Notes: a model not told the origin generated them from the sequence alone. A DNA stretch of 64,000 bases from Lentilactobacillus sp. Marseille-Q4993 (GCF_951230165.1 NZ_CATNVB010000006.1:22097-86096), one strand, 5' to 3'; shown: positions 1 to 9,738, counted from the stretch's first letter. Numbers and translations are program-made.

Positions 1-28
1 AGGTAACTTTTTGTTGAATAATTAGCAT

Positions 29-53
29 AAAAAAACTGTGACCATTGTCACAG
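29..53 (-). terminator. Terminator of the suhB-like gene
   Basis: A perfect 7-bp stem (CTGTGAC/GTCACAG) with a 4-nt loop is followed on the minus strand by seven T. It lies directly after the TAG stop at 59-61, so it ends the UPF0223-suhB transcript. Confidence 0.9.
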
Positions 54-58
54 TAGGA

Positions 59-838
59 CTACTTCTTTACAATTGTAAGAATGTCTTGATGTGCATTTTT
101 TGTCGCTAATAACACTGCATTAGATAATAACACACCAAGAGGTTTACCGTCAATAGATGTGATTTTCATTCCTAAAGTTTCAGCGATAATTCTTCCAGCT
201 CCGAAATCCCAAGGCTTCAGGTAGGAAATGTATCCCACTTGTTCTCCCTTGAAAACAGAAATCATTTCAATTCCAGCACTCCCATATATTCTCATTCCCA
301 TTGAAGTATGAGCAATTTCTTGCATATGATAATTATCATTTAAAACCATTGGTCCAGATAAACCAATTAGCCCATCTTTGAGAGGCGTATCAGGAACTTC
401 TTCCATTCGATGACCATTAATCGTAACTCCTACTGAGGGGCCACCACTAACGAGTTCATTATTGATCACATCCAAAATATAGCCAAGAATACCTTCTCCA
501 TCCTCGTACAAACTAATCATAATAGCAAAGTGGTTTCGTTGCTTAACAAAGTTCATCGTACCGTCAATTGGATCAATTATCCACACTCGCCCGTCAGTGT
601 TCCGAACTTCGTCACCAGAACCTTCTTCGCCCAAAATCTTAGCTTCTGAATCAAATTGTCTAATTTTACTAACTAGAAAGCGTTCATTTGCCTTGTCAAT
701 GTTAGTAACTAAATCTTTTCTCCCTGACTTCGTATCAACTTCTAATCGATTATCCATTTTGCGAAGAACGTTATCCCGAGCTTCACTCAACCATGCCTTA
801 ACGGTGGTATCTACCTTTATAATCTCTTCTTTTTCCAT
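59..838 (-). CDS. Inositol monophosphatase family phosphatase (SuhB-like)
   Basis: A 259-residue cytoplasmic Mg-dependent phosphatase of the inositol monophosphatase superfamily. The metal-site signature is complete: a GEEG segment (residues 70-73), DPIDGT (89-94) and WD near 210-211. These acidic residues bind the catalytic metals in the family. The substrate cannot be read from sequence; in Bacillota such proteins may act on inositol phosphate, fructose bisphosphate or nucleotide-type substrates. Its ATG shares one base with the TAA of the upstream UPF0223 gene, so the two are translationally coupled and probably share the extended -10 promoter at about 1165-1173. Confidence 0.9.
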   Translation of the reverse strand: MEKEEIIKVDTTVKAWLSEARDNVLRKMDNRLEVDTKSGRKDLVTNIDKANERFLVSKIRQFDSEAKILGEEGSGDEVRNTDGRVWIIDPIDGTMNFVKQRNHFAIMISLYEDGEGILGYILDVINNELVSGGPSVGVTINGHRMEEVPDTPLKDGLIGLSGPMVLNDNYHMQEIAHTSMGMRIYGSAGIEMISVFKGEQVGYISYLKPWDFGAGRIIAETLGMKITSIDGKPLGVLLSNAVLLATKNAHQDILTIVKK

Positions 839-1125
839 TATTCATCGCTCACTTTTATGTATTCAGTTTTTGAATCTCGTAGCGCCTTAATGACTCTGTA
901 TGCATCGTAGCCAGATTCGTCTTTAAACTTGGTTTCAAGTTGCTTTTGTTCCATTTTACTGGGGACAATATTCATAAATTGCTTAAGTGCCAACTCAAAA
1001 TCCGCTTTTTTAACCCCTGCTTTTTGTTCATACGCTTTTTCTACTTGCTGAAAGAAATTGATCATACTCGTTATTTCATCAACGGATAATCCTGGAAGTA
1101 ATGGGTACTCATAATTATCACTCAC
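838..1125 (-). CDS. UPF0223 family protein (YktA-like)
   Basis: A 95-residue acidic and helical protein that matches the UPF0223 family of Bacillota, function unknown. The start is GTG at 1125, with AGGTGA about 7 bases upstream. Its stop codon overlaps the start of the suhB-like phosphatase by one base. This pairing next to the pyruvate dehydrogenase operon recurs in lactobacilli, which is known context rather than evidence for a shared role. Confidence 0.85.
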   Translation of the reverse strand: MSDNYEYPLLPGLSVDEITSMINFFQQVEKAYEQKAGVKKADFELALKQFMNIVPSKMEQKQLETKFKDESGYDAYRVIKALRDSKTEYIKVSDE

Positions 1126-1164
1126 GGTTAGTCACCTCGCTATTCAATAATCTTCGATGATTCA

Positions 1165-1173
1165 ATTATACCA
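1165..1173 (-). promoter_or_regulatory. Extended -10 promoter for UPF0223-suhB
   Basis: TGGTATAAT on the minus strand is a perfect TATAAT with a TGn extension, 40 bp upstream of the GTG start. No good -35 is present, as expected for an extended -10 promoter. It lies just downstream of the pdh terminator. Confidence 0.6.
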
Positions 1174-1203
1174 GTTTCCATAATTTGTGATGTTGAAAAT
1201 ACT

Positions 1204-1241
1204 CAAAACAAAAAGAGCCAGAAAACGTTCTGACTCTTTCA
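1204..1241 (-). terminator. Terminator of the pdh operon
   Basis: On the minus strand an AAAGAGTCAG/CTGGCTCTTT stem (one G-T pair) with an 8-nt loop is followed by a T-rich tail. It begins about 47 bp after the lpd stop codon. Confidence 0.8.
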
Positions 1242-1287
1242 TTGAGGTTTGTGAATAGAAACCAATTTATTCTATTTTAGATGCTTA

Positions 1288-2712
1288 TTAAACGTGGGTT
1301 GGGAAGCCCAAAGCAATGTCGCCAGCTTCTTGAACTGGTTCACTGAGGGTTGGGTGTGGGTGAATTGTTAATGCGATATCTTCAACATTCATTCGACCAT
1401 TTACAGCCAAACTTAATTCAGAAATTAAATCACTAGCACCTGGGCCAACTACTTCCGCTCCAAGAACGGTTCCTTCATCCTTTGTATAAATCAAGCGAAC
1501 AAATCCCTCGGCTTCGTACAATGAAACGGCACGAGCATTACCAGCAAATGGGAACTTGGCCGTCTTGACGTCCAAACTCTTGTCTTTGGCCTCTGCTTCG
1601 GTCATTCCAACTACTGCTAATTCAGGATCTGAGAAACAAACAGCTGGAACACCAACATAATCGTTAGCAGTGTGTTTACCAGCAATTGCTCCTGCAGCCA
1701 CTTTTCCTTGGAAAAATGCCTTATGAGCCAATGCAGGCCCAGAAGCAACGTCTCCAATAGCAAAAATGTGTTCTGAAGCTGTTCGACCTTGTTCATCAGT
1801 TTGAATGATTCCGCGGTCGTTCACTTCAACTTTAGTGTATTCAAGTCCCAGTTCATCAGTATTTGGTTTCCGACCAACTGTAACCATGCAGTAATCTGCA
1901 GCTACTGTTGATTCCTTACCATCAACTTCATATGTCACTGTGACTCCCTTGTCGTCTTGACTTGATGATTTGGCCTTGGCACCAGTGATAACATCGACAC
2001 CCTTTGCTTTGAGTTGTTTCAAAACAACAGCGACCATATCTTTAGTAAATCCGGCAAGGATCGAATCAGTTCCTTCGATAATTGTTACGTGAGAACCAAG
2101 GTTAGCATAGGCTCCAGCTAATTCAGTTCCGACATATCCACCACCGATAACAACAAATTCTTTTGGAACCTCAGGTAAGTTTAAGCCACCAGTTGAGTCA
2201 ACAACTCTGCCTTCAAACTTGAAACCTGGAATTTCGATTGGGTGGGAACCACTAGCAATGATCAAGTTATCAAAATCAATGACTTGACCATTGTTGTTAT
2301 CCATAAATTGACGAGGTCCAACAGGCATTACTCTTAATCGAGTGTCGCTGTCCAATACAGCCTCTCCTTGGATAACTTCAACCTTGTGCTTCTTCAACAA
2401 CATCGAAACACCATTTGTCATTCTGTCAACAACGTCGTGTTGTTTCCATTCTTGAGTCTTGGCAAAATCGATTGTTGCCCCTTTGCTACTGATTCCGTAT
2501 TCGTCAGAGCGATTAGCTTCTTGTAAACGGTGACCAGCAGCAATTAAAGCTTTAGAAGGAACACAACCAACGTTTAAACATACACCGCCAAGTGTATCTG
2601 ATTTTTCAATCAGAGTAACTTTTTGGCCTAATTCAGATGCCCGGATAGCGGCAACATAGCCACCAGGGCCGGCACCGATAATTACTGTTTCTTTCTTTTC
2701 AGCATCAGCCAT
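1288..2712 (-). CDS. pdhD: Dihydrolipoyl dehydrogenase (E3 of pyruvate dehydrogenase)
   Basis: A 474-residue flavoprotein disulfide reductase that reoxidises dihydrolipoyl groups on E2 and makes NADH. Visible motifs are the FAD Rossmann GAGPGGY (13-19), the redox disulfide in GGVCLNVGC (Cys45, Cys50), the NAD-binding GGGYVGTEL near 190, a second FAD motif ending in FAIGDVA, and the active-site HPHPTLSE near 451-458. The length is typical. It is the last gene of pdhABCD, 7 bp after pdhC. Confidence 0.97.
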   Translation of the reverse strand: MADAEKKETVIIGAGPGGYVAAIRASELGQKVTLIEKSDTLGGVCLNVGCVPSKALIAAGHRLQEANRSDEYGISSKGATIDFAKTQEWKQHDVVDRMTNGVSMLLKKHKVEVIQGEAVLDSDTRLRVMPVGPRQFMDNNNGQVIDFDNLIIASGSHPIEIPGFKFEGRVVDSTGGLNLPEVPKEFVVIGGGYVGTELAGAYANLGSHVTIIEGTDSILAGFTKDMVAVVLKQLKAKGVDVITGAKAKSSSQDDKGVTVTYEVDGKESTVAADYCMVTVGRKPNTDELGLEYTKVEVNDRGIIQTDEQGRTASEHIFAIGDVASGPALAHKAFFQGKVAAGAIAGKHTANDYVGVPAVCFSDPELAVVGMTEAEAKDKSLDVKTAKFPFAGNARAVSLYEAEGFVRLIYTKDEGTVLGAEVVGPGASDLISELSLAVNGRMNVEDIALTIHPHPTLSEPVQEAGDIALGFPTHV

Positions 2713-2719
2713 TTACTAA

Positions 2720-4039
2720 TCATCCTTCCATCAATAACATATCTGGATCATGCAATAACTTAGTTAATAAGTTCAATGCGTTTTGAGCTAAAGCACCATC
2801 AATTAATCTGTGATCGTAACTCAATGAAAGTTTAAGCATGTTACCTACTTTAATTTCACCGTCATCATCAACATATGGTTCCTTAGCAATCTTACCAACC
2901 CCAAGGATTGCAACTTCAGGGTAGTTGATAACTGGTGTGAACCAGCCACCACCGATTGAGCCAACATTACTGATAGTGATTGAACCACCGGACATCTGAT
3001 CAGCACTCAACTTGTTGTCGTATGCAGCTTGGGTGTTTTCAGTAATTTCCTTAGCAATTTCAAACATACCTTTAGAGTCAGCGTTCTTAACGTTTGGTAC
3101 GTAAAGACCGTGCTCAGTGTTGGTTGCGATACCAACATTATAGTAATGCTTGTAAACAACTTCTTGAGTTGAGTCGTCGATTGACGCGTTAAGTTCAGGA
3201 TATGCTTTCATAACAGCAACTAAGGCCTTTACAACATATGGCAGGAATGTAAGGTGAATATCACGGTCCTTAGCAATTTCCTTGTACTTCTTACGGTTTG
3301 CCATCAAAGCACTAACTTCAACGTCATCAAACGAGGTAACGTGAGGTGCAATATCCTTTGAAAGCCGCATTTGCTTAGCAATCGCCTTTCTAGTAAGTGA
3401 CATCTTTTCTCTTGTTTCAAGCTCTGGCGTTGCTGATGAGTAAGGCTTGATTGGAGCACCAGCTGGTTTATCACCAGTTGCTGCGGGAGCTGCTGTGCTA
3501 GCGGCAGCTGCTGCAGGTGCAGGTGCTGCTCCACCGCTGAATCCATCAATATCAGCCTTAGTTACTTGACCATGATTTCCAGATGCAGGAACTTGGGAGA
3601 TATCTATTCCCTTGTCACGAGCATACTGACGAACTGATGGCATAGCTAAGACAATCTTATTAGGATCAGCTGGGGTTGGGTTAGCACTGGCTGCGGGAGC
3701 TGCAGGTGCAGCTGGGGTAGCTGGTGCTTCTGGTGCAGGTGCTGCGGGAGCTTCTTCTTTAGCAGGAGCTTCTGCAGGGGCAGAATCGCCACTATCAGCG
3801 GAACCGTCATCGATGACAACTAAAACATCGCCGATTTCAGCTGTTTCGCCTTCCTGCTTTTGAATTTCTTTGATTGTTCCAGCAACTGGAGAAGGCAATT
3901 CAGAAACGGACTTGTCGTTTTGAATTTCTACTAATGGATCGTCCTCTTTGACAACATCGCCTGGTTTAACTAACCATGTAGCGATTTCGCCTTCGGCCAT
4001 TCCTTCTCCTAATTCTGGGAGTTTAAAATTGTAAGCCAT
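2720..4039 (-). CDS. pdhC: Dihydrolipoamide acetyltransferase (E2 of pyruvate dehydrogenase)
   Basis: A 439-residue E2 that moves the acetyl group from its lipoyl arm to CoA. Domain order: one lipoyl domain (about 1-78; the lipoylated lysine is Lys43 in EIQNDKSVSE), an Ala/Pro-rich flexible linker (about 80-125), the E1/E3-binding domain (about 128-165), a second Ala-rich linker, and the catalytic acetyltransferase domain (about 210-439) with HRLIDG at 410-415. Only one lipoyl domain is present, as is usual in Gram-positive bacteria. The repetitive linker codons create spurious reading frames in other phases. Confidence 0.97.
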   Translation of the reverse strand: MAYNFKLPELGEGMAEGEIATWLVKPGDVVKEDDPLVEIQNDKSVSELPSPVAGTIKEIQKQEGETAEIGDVLVVIDDGSADSGDSAPAEAPAKEEAPAAPAPEAPATPAAPAAPAASANPTPADPNKIVLAMPSVRQYARDKGIDISQVPASGNHGQVTKADIDGFSGGAAPAPAAAAASTAAPAATGDKPAGAPIKPYSSATPELETREKMSLTRKAIAKQMRLSKDIAPHVTSFDDVEVSALMANRKKYKEIAKDRDIHLTFLPYVVKALVAVMKAYPELNASIDDSTQEVVYKHYYNVGIATNTEHGLYVPNVKNADSKGMFEIAKEITENTQAAYDNKLSADQMSGGSITISNVGSIGGGWFTPVINYPEVAILGVGKIAKEPYVDDDGEIKVGNMLKLSLSYDHRLIDGALAQNALNLLTKLLHDPDMLLMEG

Positions 4040-4070
4040 AGGGTCTAACTTCCTTTCTCAAATTAGAATT

Positions 4071-5048
4071 TTAGTAGTTCAAAATCTCACGAACTTTTTC
4101 TTCAATATCATCAGCATTTGGAAGCCAATCGTTTTCAGCCATAGCAAATGGGAAGACACTATCCGGAGCAGCTACCCGTCCAATTGGTGCATCCAATGAC
4201 ATGATCTTGTTTTCAGCAATTTCAGATGCGACTTCAGCACCAACACCTGCCATCTTTTGAGCTTCTTGAGCAATAACCACCTTGTGGGTCTTCTCAATTG
4301 ACTTAAAGATAGTCTCAGTATCAATTGGTGAAAGTGAACGTAAGTCAACAACTTCAACTGAAATGTTTTCTTTTTCTAATTTTTCAGCTACTTTTAATGC
4401 TTCATTAACTTCTGCACTATAAGCAACAATGGTAATGTCAGATCCTTCGCGAACAACGTTAGCTTTATCTAGCGGAACGGTGTACTTGCCTTCAGGAACT
4501 TCATCCTTCATTGAACGGTACAATTTCAAGTTTTCCATGAATAGCACTGGGTCATTATTCTCAACTGAAGAGATAATTAATCCCTTTGCATCATATGGGT
4601 TTGAAGGAGTAACAACACGGAGTCCTGGAACACCAGTGAAGAAGTTTTCTAGTGAGTCACCGTGAAGTTCAGCAGTATGAGTACCACCACCAAATGGTGT
4701 TCTGATAGTGATAGGCATTGAAACTGCTCCGGCAAACCGGAACCGGTTACGTGCCATTTGACCTGCAATGGAGTCGACAGCTTCAAAAGTGAATCCCATG
4801 AATTGAATTTCTGGAATTGGACGCCAACCAGTTACTGCTAACCCAATTGAAAGGCCAAGAATACCTGATTCGGCAAGTGGAGTATCGAAGACTCGATCTT
4901 CACCAAATTGGTCTTGAAGATCGATAGTAGTTCTAAACACACCACCGTTTTTACCAACATCTTCACCAAAAATCAACGTTTTGGGGTCTTCTTGCAATAC
5001 TTGCTTTAATCCGTCGTTAATTGCGTTAATATACGTTAATTTAGCCAT
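4071..5048 (-). CDS. pdhB: Pyruvate dehydrogenase E1 component, beta subunit
   Basis: A 325-residue transketolase-like beta subunit. It contains the [15 protein letters not shown] segment that helps bind thiamine diphosphate and the C-terminal transketolase domain with [12 protein letters not shown]. With PdhA it forms the alpha2beta2 E1 that decarboxylates pyruvate. It starts 2 bp after pdhA ends, so translational coupling is likely. Confidence 0.97.
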   Translation of the reverse strand: MAKLTYINAINDGLKQVLQEDPKTLIFGEDVGKNGGVFRTTIDLQDQFGEDRVFDTPLAESGILGLSIGLAVTGWRPIPEIQFMGFTFEAVDSIAGQMARNRFRFAGAVSMPITIRTPFGGGTHTAELHGDSLENFFTGVPGLRVVTPSNPYDAKGLIISSVENNDPVLFMENLKLYRSMKDEVPEGKYTVPLDKANVVREGSDITIVAYSAEVNEALKVAEKLEKENISVEVVDLRSLSPIDTETIFKSIEKTHKVVIAQEAQKMAGVGAEVASEIAENKIMSLDAPIGRVAAPDSVFPFAMAENDWLPNADDIEEKVREILNY

Positions 5049-5050
5049 GA

Positions 5051-6172
5051 TTACTTCGACTCCTTTGCTTCAAATTTTTCAATATCACGTTGAACATTTG
5101 GGGTAGGAACTTCGAAAGTAGTCTTCAAGAAGTCACTAACCTTTTGTTGTGGTGCAGATTCAGCGTTCTTCATAGCTTCCTTGAAGTCACTCTTATATTG
5201 TTCAACTAACTTGTCTTCTTTTTCTTGGTCCCAAAGTTTCTTTTCAGTAAGAACTTTTCTTAATCGAATCAATGGGTCACGATCGAACCAAGGTTTTTCT
5301 TCTTCCTTTGTCCGGTAACGACTTGGATCATCACCAGCTGAACTGTGGGCACCAAAACGGTAAGTTAATGTTTCAACAAGAACAGGACCGTTTCCAGCTG
5401 ATGCAAATTCACGAGCCTCTTTAGCAACTAGGTAAGTAGCTAAAATATCCATTCCGTCTACCTGAACACCAGGAACACCTGAAGCAACACCCTTTTGAGC
5501 CAAAGTTTCAGCTGCCGTTTGCTTGTGACGTGGAACAGAAATTGCGTATCCATTGTTTTGAACAAAGAATACGGCTGGAGCTTGGAAGGCACTCGCAAAG
5601 TTGATTCCTTCATAGAAGTCACCTTGAGAAGTACCACCATCACCAGTAAATGCATATGATACGGTATTTTCTTCCCCATTCTTCTTAATACCGAGTGCAG
5701 CCCCCGCTGCTTGAACGTATTGAGCACCAATAATGATTTGTGGGAACATAGCTCTCACACCATCTGCATGGTACTTGTTAGCAAGGTAGTGACCTTTTGA
5801 CCAAAGAAATCCTTGTTCAACAGTCGCTCCATGCTGGATCAATTGTGGCAAATCACGATAAGCTGGGAATAAATAGTCTTGCTTTTGCATAGCACTAGCT
5901 ATCCCCATTTCTGAAGCTTCTTCCCCGTAGGTAGGAGCGTAGAAACCAAGTCGGCCTTGACGTGAAAAGTTCATTGTTTGTTCGTGTAAAGCACGTTCCC
6001 AAACCATCTTTTCCATCAAGTCCACTAATTGGTCATCGCTGAACTGATCGAATAGTTCCTTATCAACTATCTTCCCATTTTCATCGATAACTTGAACCGG
6101 TTTCTTGTATGGGTCGCTCATTGTTGACTTGATACTAGCTAAATCAACAATATGCTTACTTTTTCCTGCCAT
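5051..6172 (-). CDS. pdhA: Pyruvate dehydrogenase E1 component, alpha subunit
   Basis: First gene of pdhABCD. The thiamine-diphosphate motif [13 protein letters not shown] followed by VFFVQNN is intact, as is the phosphorylation-loop-like segment [12 protein letters not shown] place the start at ATG 6172 (373 residues, beginning [11 protein letters not shown]). An in-frame GTG at 6181 would add three residues but sits directly against the AGGAAAGGAAAG ribosome site, whereas 6172 has normal spacing of about 8 bases. A long leader with two inverted repeats precedes it. Confidence 0.95.
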   Translation of the reverse strand: MAGKSKHIVDLASIKSTMSDPYKKPVQVIDENGKIVDKELFDQFSDDQLVDLMEKMVWERALHEQTMNFSRQGRLGFYAPTYGEEASEMGIASAMQKQDYLFPAYRDLPQLIQHGATVEQGFLWSKGHYLANKYHADGVRAMFPQIIIGAQYVQAAGAALGIKKNGEENTVSYAFTGDGGTSQGDFYEGINFASAFQAPAVFFVQNNGYAISVPRHKQTAAETLAQKGVASGVPGVQVDGMDILATYLVAKEAREFASAGNGPVLVETLTYRFGAHSSAGDDPSRYRTKEEEKPWFDRDPLIRLRKVLTEKKLWDQEKEDKLVEQYKSDFKEAMKNAESAPQQKVSDFLKTTFEVPTPNVQRDIEKFEAKESK

Positions 6173-6204
6173 ATATAACACTTTCCTTTCCTAAAAGCTT
6201 AATT

Positions 6205-6217
6205 TTGTGATGCACAA
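6205..6217. promoter_or_regulatory. Inverted repeat in the pdhA leader (proximal)
   Basis: TTGTGATGCACAA is a palindrome of 5-bp arms around 3 bases, about 33 bp upstream of the pdhA start. It could be an operator or a small RNA hairpin; no regulator can be named. Confidence 0.35.
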
Positions 6218-6248
6218 GCGATCTTTAACAACCACAACTAAAATCTAT

Positions 6249-6267
6249 CATCTTTTCAGAAAAGATG
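6249..6267. promoter_or_regulatory. Perfect palindrome in the pdhA leader (distal)
   Basis: CATCTTTTC-A-GAAAAGATG is a perfect inverted repeat with 9-bp arms. It has no T-run, so it is not a simple terminator. It lies between pdhA and def, downstream of the possible pdh promoter elements (a TTGACA at 6322-6327 and a TATACT at 6304-6309 on the minus strand, spaced too closely to be a standard pair). Confidence 0.4.
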
Positions 6268-6418
6268 CAAGCCCTTCCAACGCTGATATTACAACTTTTT
6301 CAAAGTATAAAACATTCCGTTTGTCAAATAAAAAGCTTGCTTTCATTTTGATGGTTTGTGAAATTAGCGTAACGTCAATGTTCCACTAAATAAAATTTCT
6401 TTTTTCAGTGTTTTACGA

Positions 6419-6424
6419 TAGAAT
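6419..6424 (+). promoter_or_regulatory. def: Possible -10 element for def
   Basis: TAGAAT lies 32 bp upstream of the def start in an AT-rich stretch. The -35 region (TTTCTT at 17-bp spacing) is poor, so this is a tentative call. Confidence 0.35.
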
Positions 6425-6456
6425 ATTCATAGACAAATTGTTCGGAGGTTTTAGCT

Positions 6457-7017
6457 TTGTTTTTGATGAAAGATATTGTTCGAGACGGAGATCCCGTTTT
6501 GAGAAAAGAAGCTGAGAAGGTTGCATTTCCTCTCAGCGATGAAGATAAACAGTTAGCTCATGATTTAATGGAATATTTGGAAGTTAGCCAAGACCCTGAA
6601 TTATGTGAAAAGTACCAATTGAGGGCTGGTGTTGGTTTGGCAGCTCCCCAGGTTGGGGAATCTAAAATGATGGCATCAGTTTTGGTGCCCGCTGAAGATG
6701 AAAACAGCGATCCACTTTTCAAGGATGTAATCATTAATCCCGTAATCGTTTCTAACTCAGTTCAAAGGGGTGCTTTGACTGAAGGCGAAGGGTGCTTATC
6801 GGTCGATGAGGATATTCCTGGATACGTTCCCCGCGCGGCAAGAATCACGTTAAAGTACACTGACGTTGATGGCGAAGAACACAAGCTCAGGTTAAAGAAT
6901 TATCCTGCTATCGTTTGCCAGCACGAGATTGATCACTTACACGGCACGTTATTTTATGATCACATTGATAAGGACAATCCGTTTTCAAAGACTGAAGACG
7001 AAATTTTTATCTATTAA
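6457..7017 (+). CDS. def: Peptide deformylase
   Basis: A 186-residue metalloenzyme that removes the formyl group from nascent N-terminal methionine. All three signature motifs are present in order: [17 protein letters not shown] (metal Cys) and QHEIDHLHG (two metal His plus catalytic Glu). The long insertions mark the type 2 deformylase of Gram-positive bacteria. The start is taken as TTG at 6457, because CGGAGG lies 8 bases upstream; the next ATG (6466) would be too far from it. It is monocistronic and divergent from pdhA. Confidence 0.96.
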   Translation: MFLMKDIVRDGDPVLRKEAEKVAFPLSDEDKQLAHDLMEYLEVSQDPELCEKYQLRAGVGLAAPQVGESKMMASVLVPAEDENSDPLFKDVIINPVIVSNSVQRGALTEGEGCLSVDEDIPGYVPRAARITLKYTDVDGEEHKLRLKNYPAIVCQHEIDHLHGTLFYDHIDKDNPFSKTEDEIFIY

Positions 7018-7020
7018 ATT

Positions 7021-7071
7021 AAAAAACAGGCAGAAACTTTCAAATTTAATTAAAAGTTTTCGCCTGTTTTT
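7021..7071. terminator. Bidirectional terminator between def and the membrane protein gene
   Basis: A long hairpin pairs AAAAACAGGC with GCCTGTTTTT, plus an inner AAACTTT/AAAGTTT pairing. A-run and T-run flanks let it work in both directions. The last base overlaps the stop codon of the minus-strand neighbour. Confidence 0.85.
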
Positions 7072-7559
7072 CATTTTAGCTTTCTTAAATCGTTTACGTA
7101 TTCAATTGTGGTCTGATTAATCAGAAATGCCACATCAAAGTGAACAACATCATCTAACAACCAACTATCTGAAATAATAAAAATTGATTTATTTTTCTTC
7201 ACATCAGCATGATCAAAATAGTTCTCTTTTGAATACTCAACCAAGCCATGTTTAAAGGCAGATTTAAATTGATCTAAATCGGTTAACAGTGCTGCTGGTG
7301 CGAGTTTATATTCAAACGCCATTACACCACGACCCCATACATCTGATATGTCCTCAGAGACAATATCTGAGTAGTCGTCATTTCGAATCACGCCGTCAAC
7401 ACTCAGTTGGTTCAATACTGAAATTACTGCCTTAGCGGTCACTCTTTCTGCTGATTTCACTTGCTTTGTCCTCGGTCTCGTAACAAACCAGTAGTGAATT
7501 AGATTATACAAAATTACGGCTAAAATGAGACCGATTATCACTTGAAATAATAGTATCAT
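7071..7559 (-). CDS. Hypothetical membrane-anchored protein
   Basis: 162 residues. One strongly hydrophobic segment at the N terminus (about 2-25) is followed by a basic patch (RPRTKQVK) and a soluble acidic domain of about 130 residues, with no recognised motif. Topology is probably N-out/C-in under the positive-inside rule. It is alone between two convergent or divergent neighbours, so context gives no role. The ribosome site (AAAGGA) is about 13 bases from the ATG, longer than usual. I do not recognise a family. Confidence 0.75.
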   Translation of the reverse strand: MILLFQVIIGLILAVILYNLIHYWFVTRPRTKQVKSAERVTAKAVISVLNQLSVDGVIRNDDYSDIVSEDISDVWGRGVMAFEYKLAPAALLTDLDQFKSAFKHGLVEYSKENYFDHADVKKNKSIFIISDSWLLDDVVHFDVAFLINQTTIEYVNDLRKLK

Positions 7560-7665
7560 CGTTTTTCGAGTCCTTTTCTTTTCATTTTAACATTTTTACA
7601 CCTGCGAAGTTCGGAAACGGGCATTATATACTTATTTTCATAATTATGTTAAACTACCATTATTA

Positions 7666-7714
7666 GTTGTGTAAAAGACAACCACCTGTCCGAAAAGGAA
7701 TTTATCAGTTCCTT
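7666..7714 (+). promoter_or_regulatory. Structured leader of rpoY-rnjA
   Basis: Two small hairpins can form in the 5' leader: GTTGT/ACAAC (7666-7682, 7-nt loop) and AAGGAA/TTCCTT (7695-7714, 8-nt loop), the latter followed by a run of A. Neither has a terminator T-run. Leader structure ahead of an RNase gene could affect autoregulation, but this is inference. Confidence 0.35.
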
Positions 7715-7750
7715 AAAAAAACAGAATATATTTTAAAGGAGTATTTTTTT

Positions 7751-7966
7751 ATGATTTTTAAAGTAATCTACCAAGAAAACAAAAACGAAAGTCCTAGCAG
7801 AGAAACATCAAAGGCCCTCTACGTTGAGGCAGATACTGAGGTCGATGCTCGTTCCTTAGTTCAAGACAACACTAACTACATCATCGAGTTCATCGAACCT
7901 TTATCAGGTTCTCATTTGGAATACGAACAACAAAGTCCCGATTTTAAAGTTACGGAGTTTAACTAA
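7751..7966 (+). CDS. rpoY: RNA polymerase epsilon subunit (DUF1447)
   Basis: A 71-residue small accessory subunit of RNA polymerase found in Bacillota. The sequence [11 protein letters not shown]... with [16 protein letters not shown] and a C-terminal DFKVTEFN follows the family closely. The start is ATG 7751, with AAAGGAG about 10 bases upstream; an upstream in-frame extension to 7667 has no ribosome site and is rejected. It sits 2 bp before rnjA, the conserved rpoY-rnjA pair. Confidence 0.93.
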   Translation: MIFKVIYQENKNESPSRETSKALYVEADTEVDARSLVQDNTNYIIEFIEPLSGSHLEYEQQSPDFKVTEFN

Positions 7967-7968
7967 TA

Positions 7969-9657
7969 ATGAAAAAACTAAACGTCAAAAATAACGAAGC
8001 TGCTATCTATGGCGTTGGTGGTTTGGGGGAAATCGGGAAGAATACCTACGGCGTTCAATTTCAAGATGAAATAATTCTAATTGATGCCGGAATCAAGTTT
8101 CCAGAGGATGATCTACTAGGTGTAGACTACGTCATCCCTGACTACCAATACTTACTTGATAACAAAGATAAAATCAAAGCACTTGTCATTACCCATGGTC
8201 ATGAAGATCACATTGGTGGTGTACCCTATTTACTAAAGGTGCTAAACGTTCCAATCTATGCTGGACCTTTAGCGATGGCATTGATTAAAAATAAACTTGA
8301 AGAACATGGCCTTTTAAACTCAGCTGAACTTCATGAAATTTCTGAAGGATCAGTCCTAAAGTTTAGAAAGACTAAGGTAACCTTCTTCAGAACAACCCAC
8401 TCAATTCCAGATACCTTAGGGATTGCCGTCCACACACCAGTTGGAGTTATTGTCCAAACCGGTGATTTTAAGTTTGATTTAACGCCAGTTACAAAACAAG
8501 CACCAAACCTTCAAGAAATGGCACGACTAGGTGCTGAAGGTGTTCTCTGTTTGATGGCTGATAGTACGAATGCTGAGCGGCCAGTTTGGACCAAATCTGA
8601 AAAGTGGGTTGCAAATTCTGTTGCTCACATTTTTGATCAAATCGAAGATAGAATTATATTTGCTACCTTCGCATCAAACATCTCTAGAATTAAGACTGCT
8701 TGTGACAATGCAATGGCTCACGGCAGAAAAATCGCAGTGTTTGGTCGAAGTATGGAAGCAGCCATCGTCAATGGTCGAGAGCTTGGATATCTTGACATCC
8801 CAGACGAAGCCTTTGTCGATGCCCATGACTTGCAATCACTTCCGGCAAATAAAACGATGATTTTATGTACTGGATCTCAAGGTGAACCGATGGCTGCCCT
8901 TTCGAGAATTGCCAACGGAACCCACCGCCAAATCGCCATCCAACCCGGTGATACAGTTATCTTTTCAAGTAACCCAATCCCCGGAAACACAACTAGCGTC
9001 AATAGCGTTATCAACAAGCTTGAAGAAGCCGGAGCTAACGTTATCCACGGTAAAGTAAACAACATTCATACTTCTGGTCATGGTGGCCAAGAAGAACAGA
9101 AACTAATGCTAAGATTGATGAAGCCTAAATTCTTTATGCCTATTCATGGTGAATACCGGATGTTAAAGATTCATACCGAATTGGCTGAAGAGTGTGGGGT
9201 TCCATTGGAAAACAGCTTCATCATGCAAAACGGTGACGTCCTTGCCCTTTCAAAGGATAGTGCTCACATAGCTGGTCATTTCCAGGCCGGTGATGTTTAC
9301 ATTGATGGCAGTGGAATTGGTGATATCGGTAATATCGTTCTTCGGGATCGACAATTACTTTCCGAAGAAGGAATTGTCGTGGTCGTTGCGACCGTTAACC
9401 TAAAGAATCAAGAAATCCAATCTGGTCCTGATATTCTCTCACGTGGATTCGTTTATATGAGAGAATCAGGTGAACTACTTGATGAAGGTAGACGTTTGGT
9501 ATTTAGTTCAATTAGGAAATCAATGCGTTCCAAAAAGGCAACTGAATCTTCCATTCGGAACTCAATTATCGATGAACTTCAATCTTTCCTTTATGAAAAG
9601 ACTGAGCGCCACCCACTAATCTTACCAATGATTATAATTAGCGATAAACAAAAGTAA
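7969..9657 (+). CDS. rnjA: Ribonuclease J1
   Basis: A 562-residue RNase with a metallo-beta-lactamase/beta-CASP core, giving 5'-to-3' exonuclease and endonuclease activity in mRNA decay and rRNA maturation. The zinc-binding HGHEDHIGG lies near residues 74-82, with TTHS, DSTNAE and CTGSQGEP beta-CASP motifs and [10 protein letters not shown] later. The C-terminal domain is present and the length is standard. It is co-transcribed with rpoY. Confidence 0.97.
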   Translation: MKKLNVKNNEAAIYGVGGLGEIGKNTYGVQFQDEIILIDAGIKFPEDDLLGVDYVIPDYQYLLDNKDKIKALVITHGHEDHIGGVPYLLKVLNVPIYAGPLAMALIKNKLEEHGLLNSAELHEISEGSVLKFRKTKVTFFRTTHSIPDTLGIAVHTPVGVIVQTGDFKFDLTPVTKQAPNLQEMARLGAEGVLCLMADSTNAERPVWTKSEKWVANSVAHIFDQIEDRIIFATFASNISRIKTACDNAMAHGRKIAVFGRSMEAAIVNGRELGYLDIPDEAFVDAHDLQSLPANKTMILCTGSQGEPMAALSRIANGTHRQIAIQPGDTVIFSSNPIPGNTTSVNSVINKLEEAGANVIHGKVNNIHTSGHGGQEEQKLMLRLMKPKFFMPIHGEYRMLKIHTELAEECGVPLENSFIMQNGDVLALSKDSAHIAGHFQAGDVYIDGSGIGDIGNIVLRDRQLLSEEGIVVVVATVNLKNQEIQSGPDILSRGFVYMRESGELLDEGRRLVFSSIRKSMRSKKATESSIRNSIIDELQSFLYEKTERHPLILPMIIISDKQK

Positions 9658-9670
9658 TTCTAAAGCCTAT

Positions 9671-9710
9671 AATAGTTTGTGAATCTACTATGATTCCAAA
9701 CTATTTTTTT
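9671..9710 (+). terminator. Terminator of rpoY-rnjA
   Basis: AATAGTTTG plus GAATC pair with GATTC plus CAAACTATT, followed by a run of T. It begins 14 bp after the rnjA stop. Confidence 0.88.
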
Positions 9711-9738
9711 ACATATTTTATTTCCGGGGGAATCATCA

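Noticed and set aside
3304..3549. A Gln/Leu-rich reading frame of 81 codons inside pdhC
   Set aside because: It is a frame shift of the Ala/Pro linker codons of E2 and has no ribosome site.
3660..3790. Repetitive Ala/Pro coding segment of pdhC as a mobile or tandem repeat element
   Set aside because: It is the usual flexible linker of E2, in frame and protein-encoding.
7667..7750. Upstream extension of rpoY
   Set aside because: No ribosome site; it covers the leader hairpins; the family starts at MIFKV.
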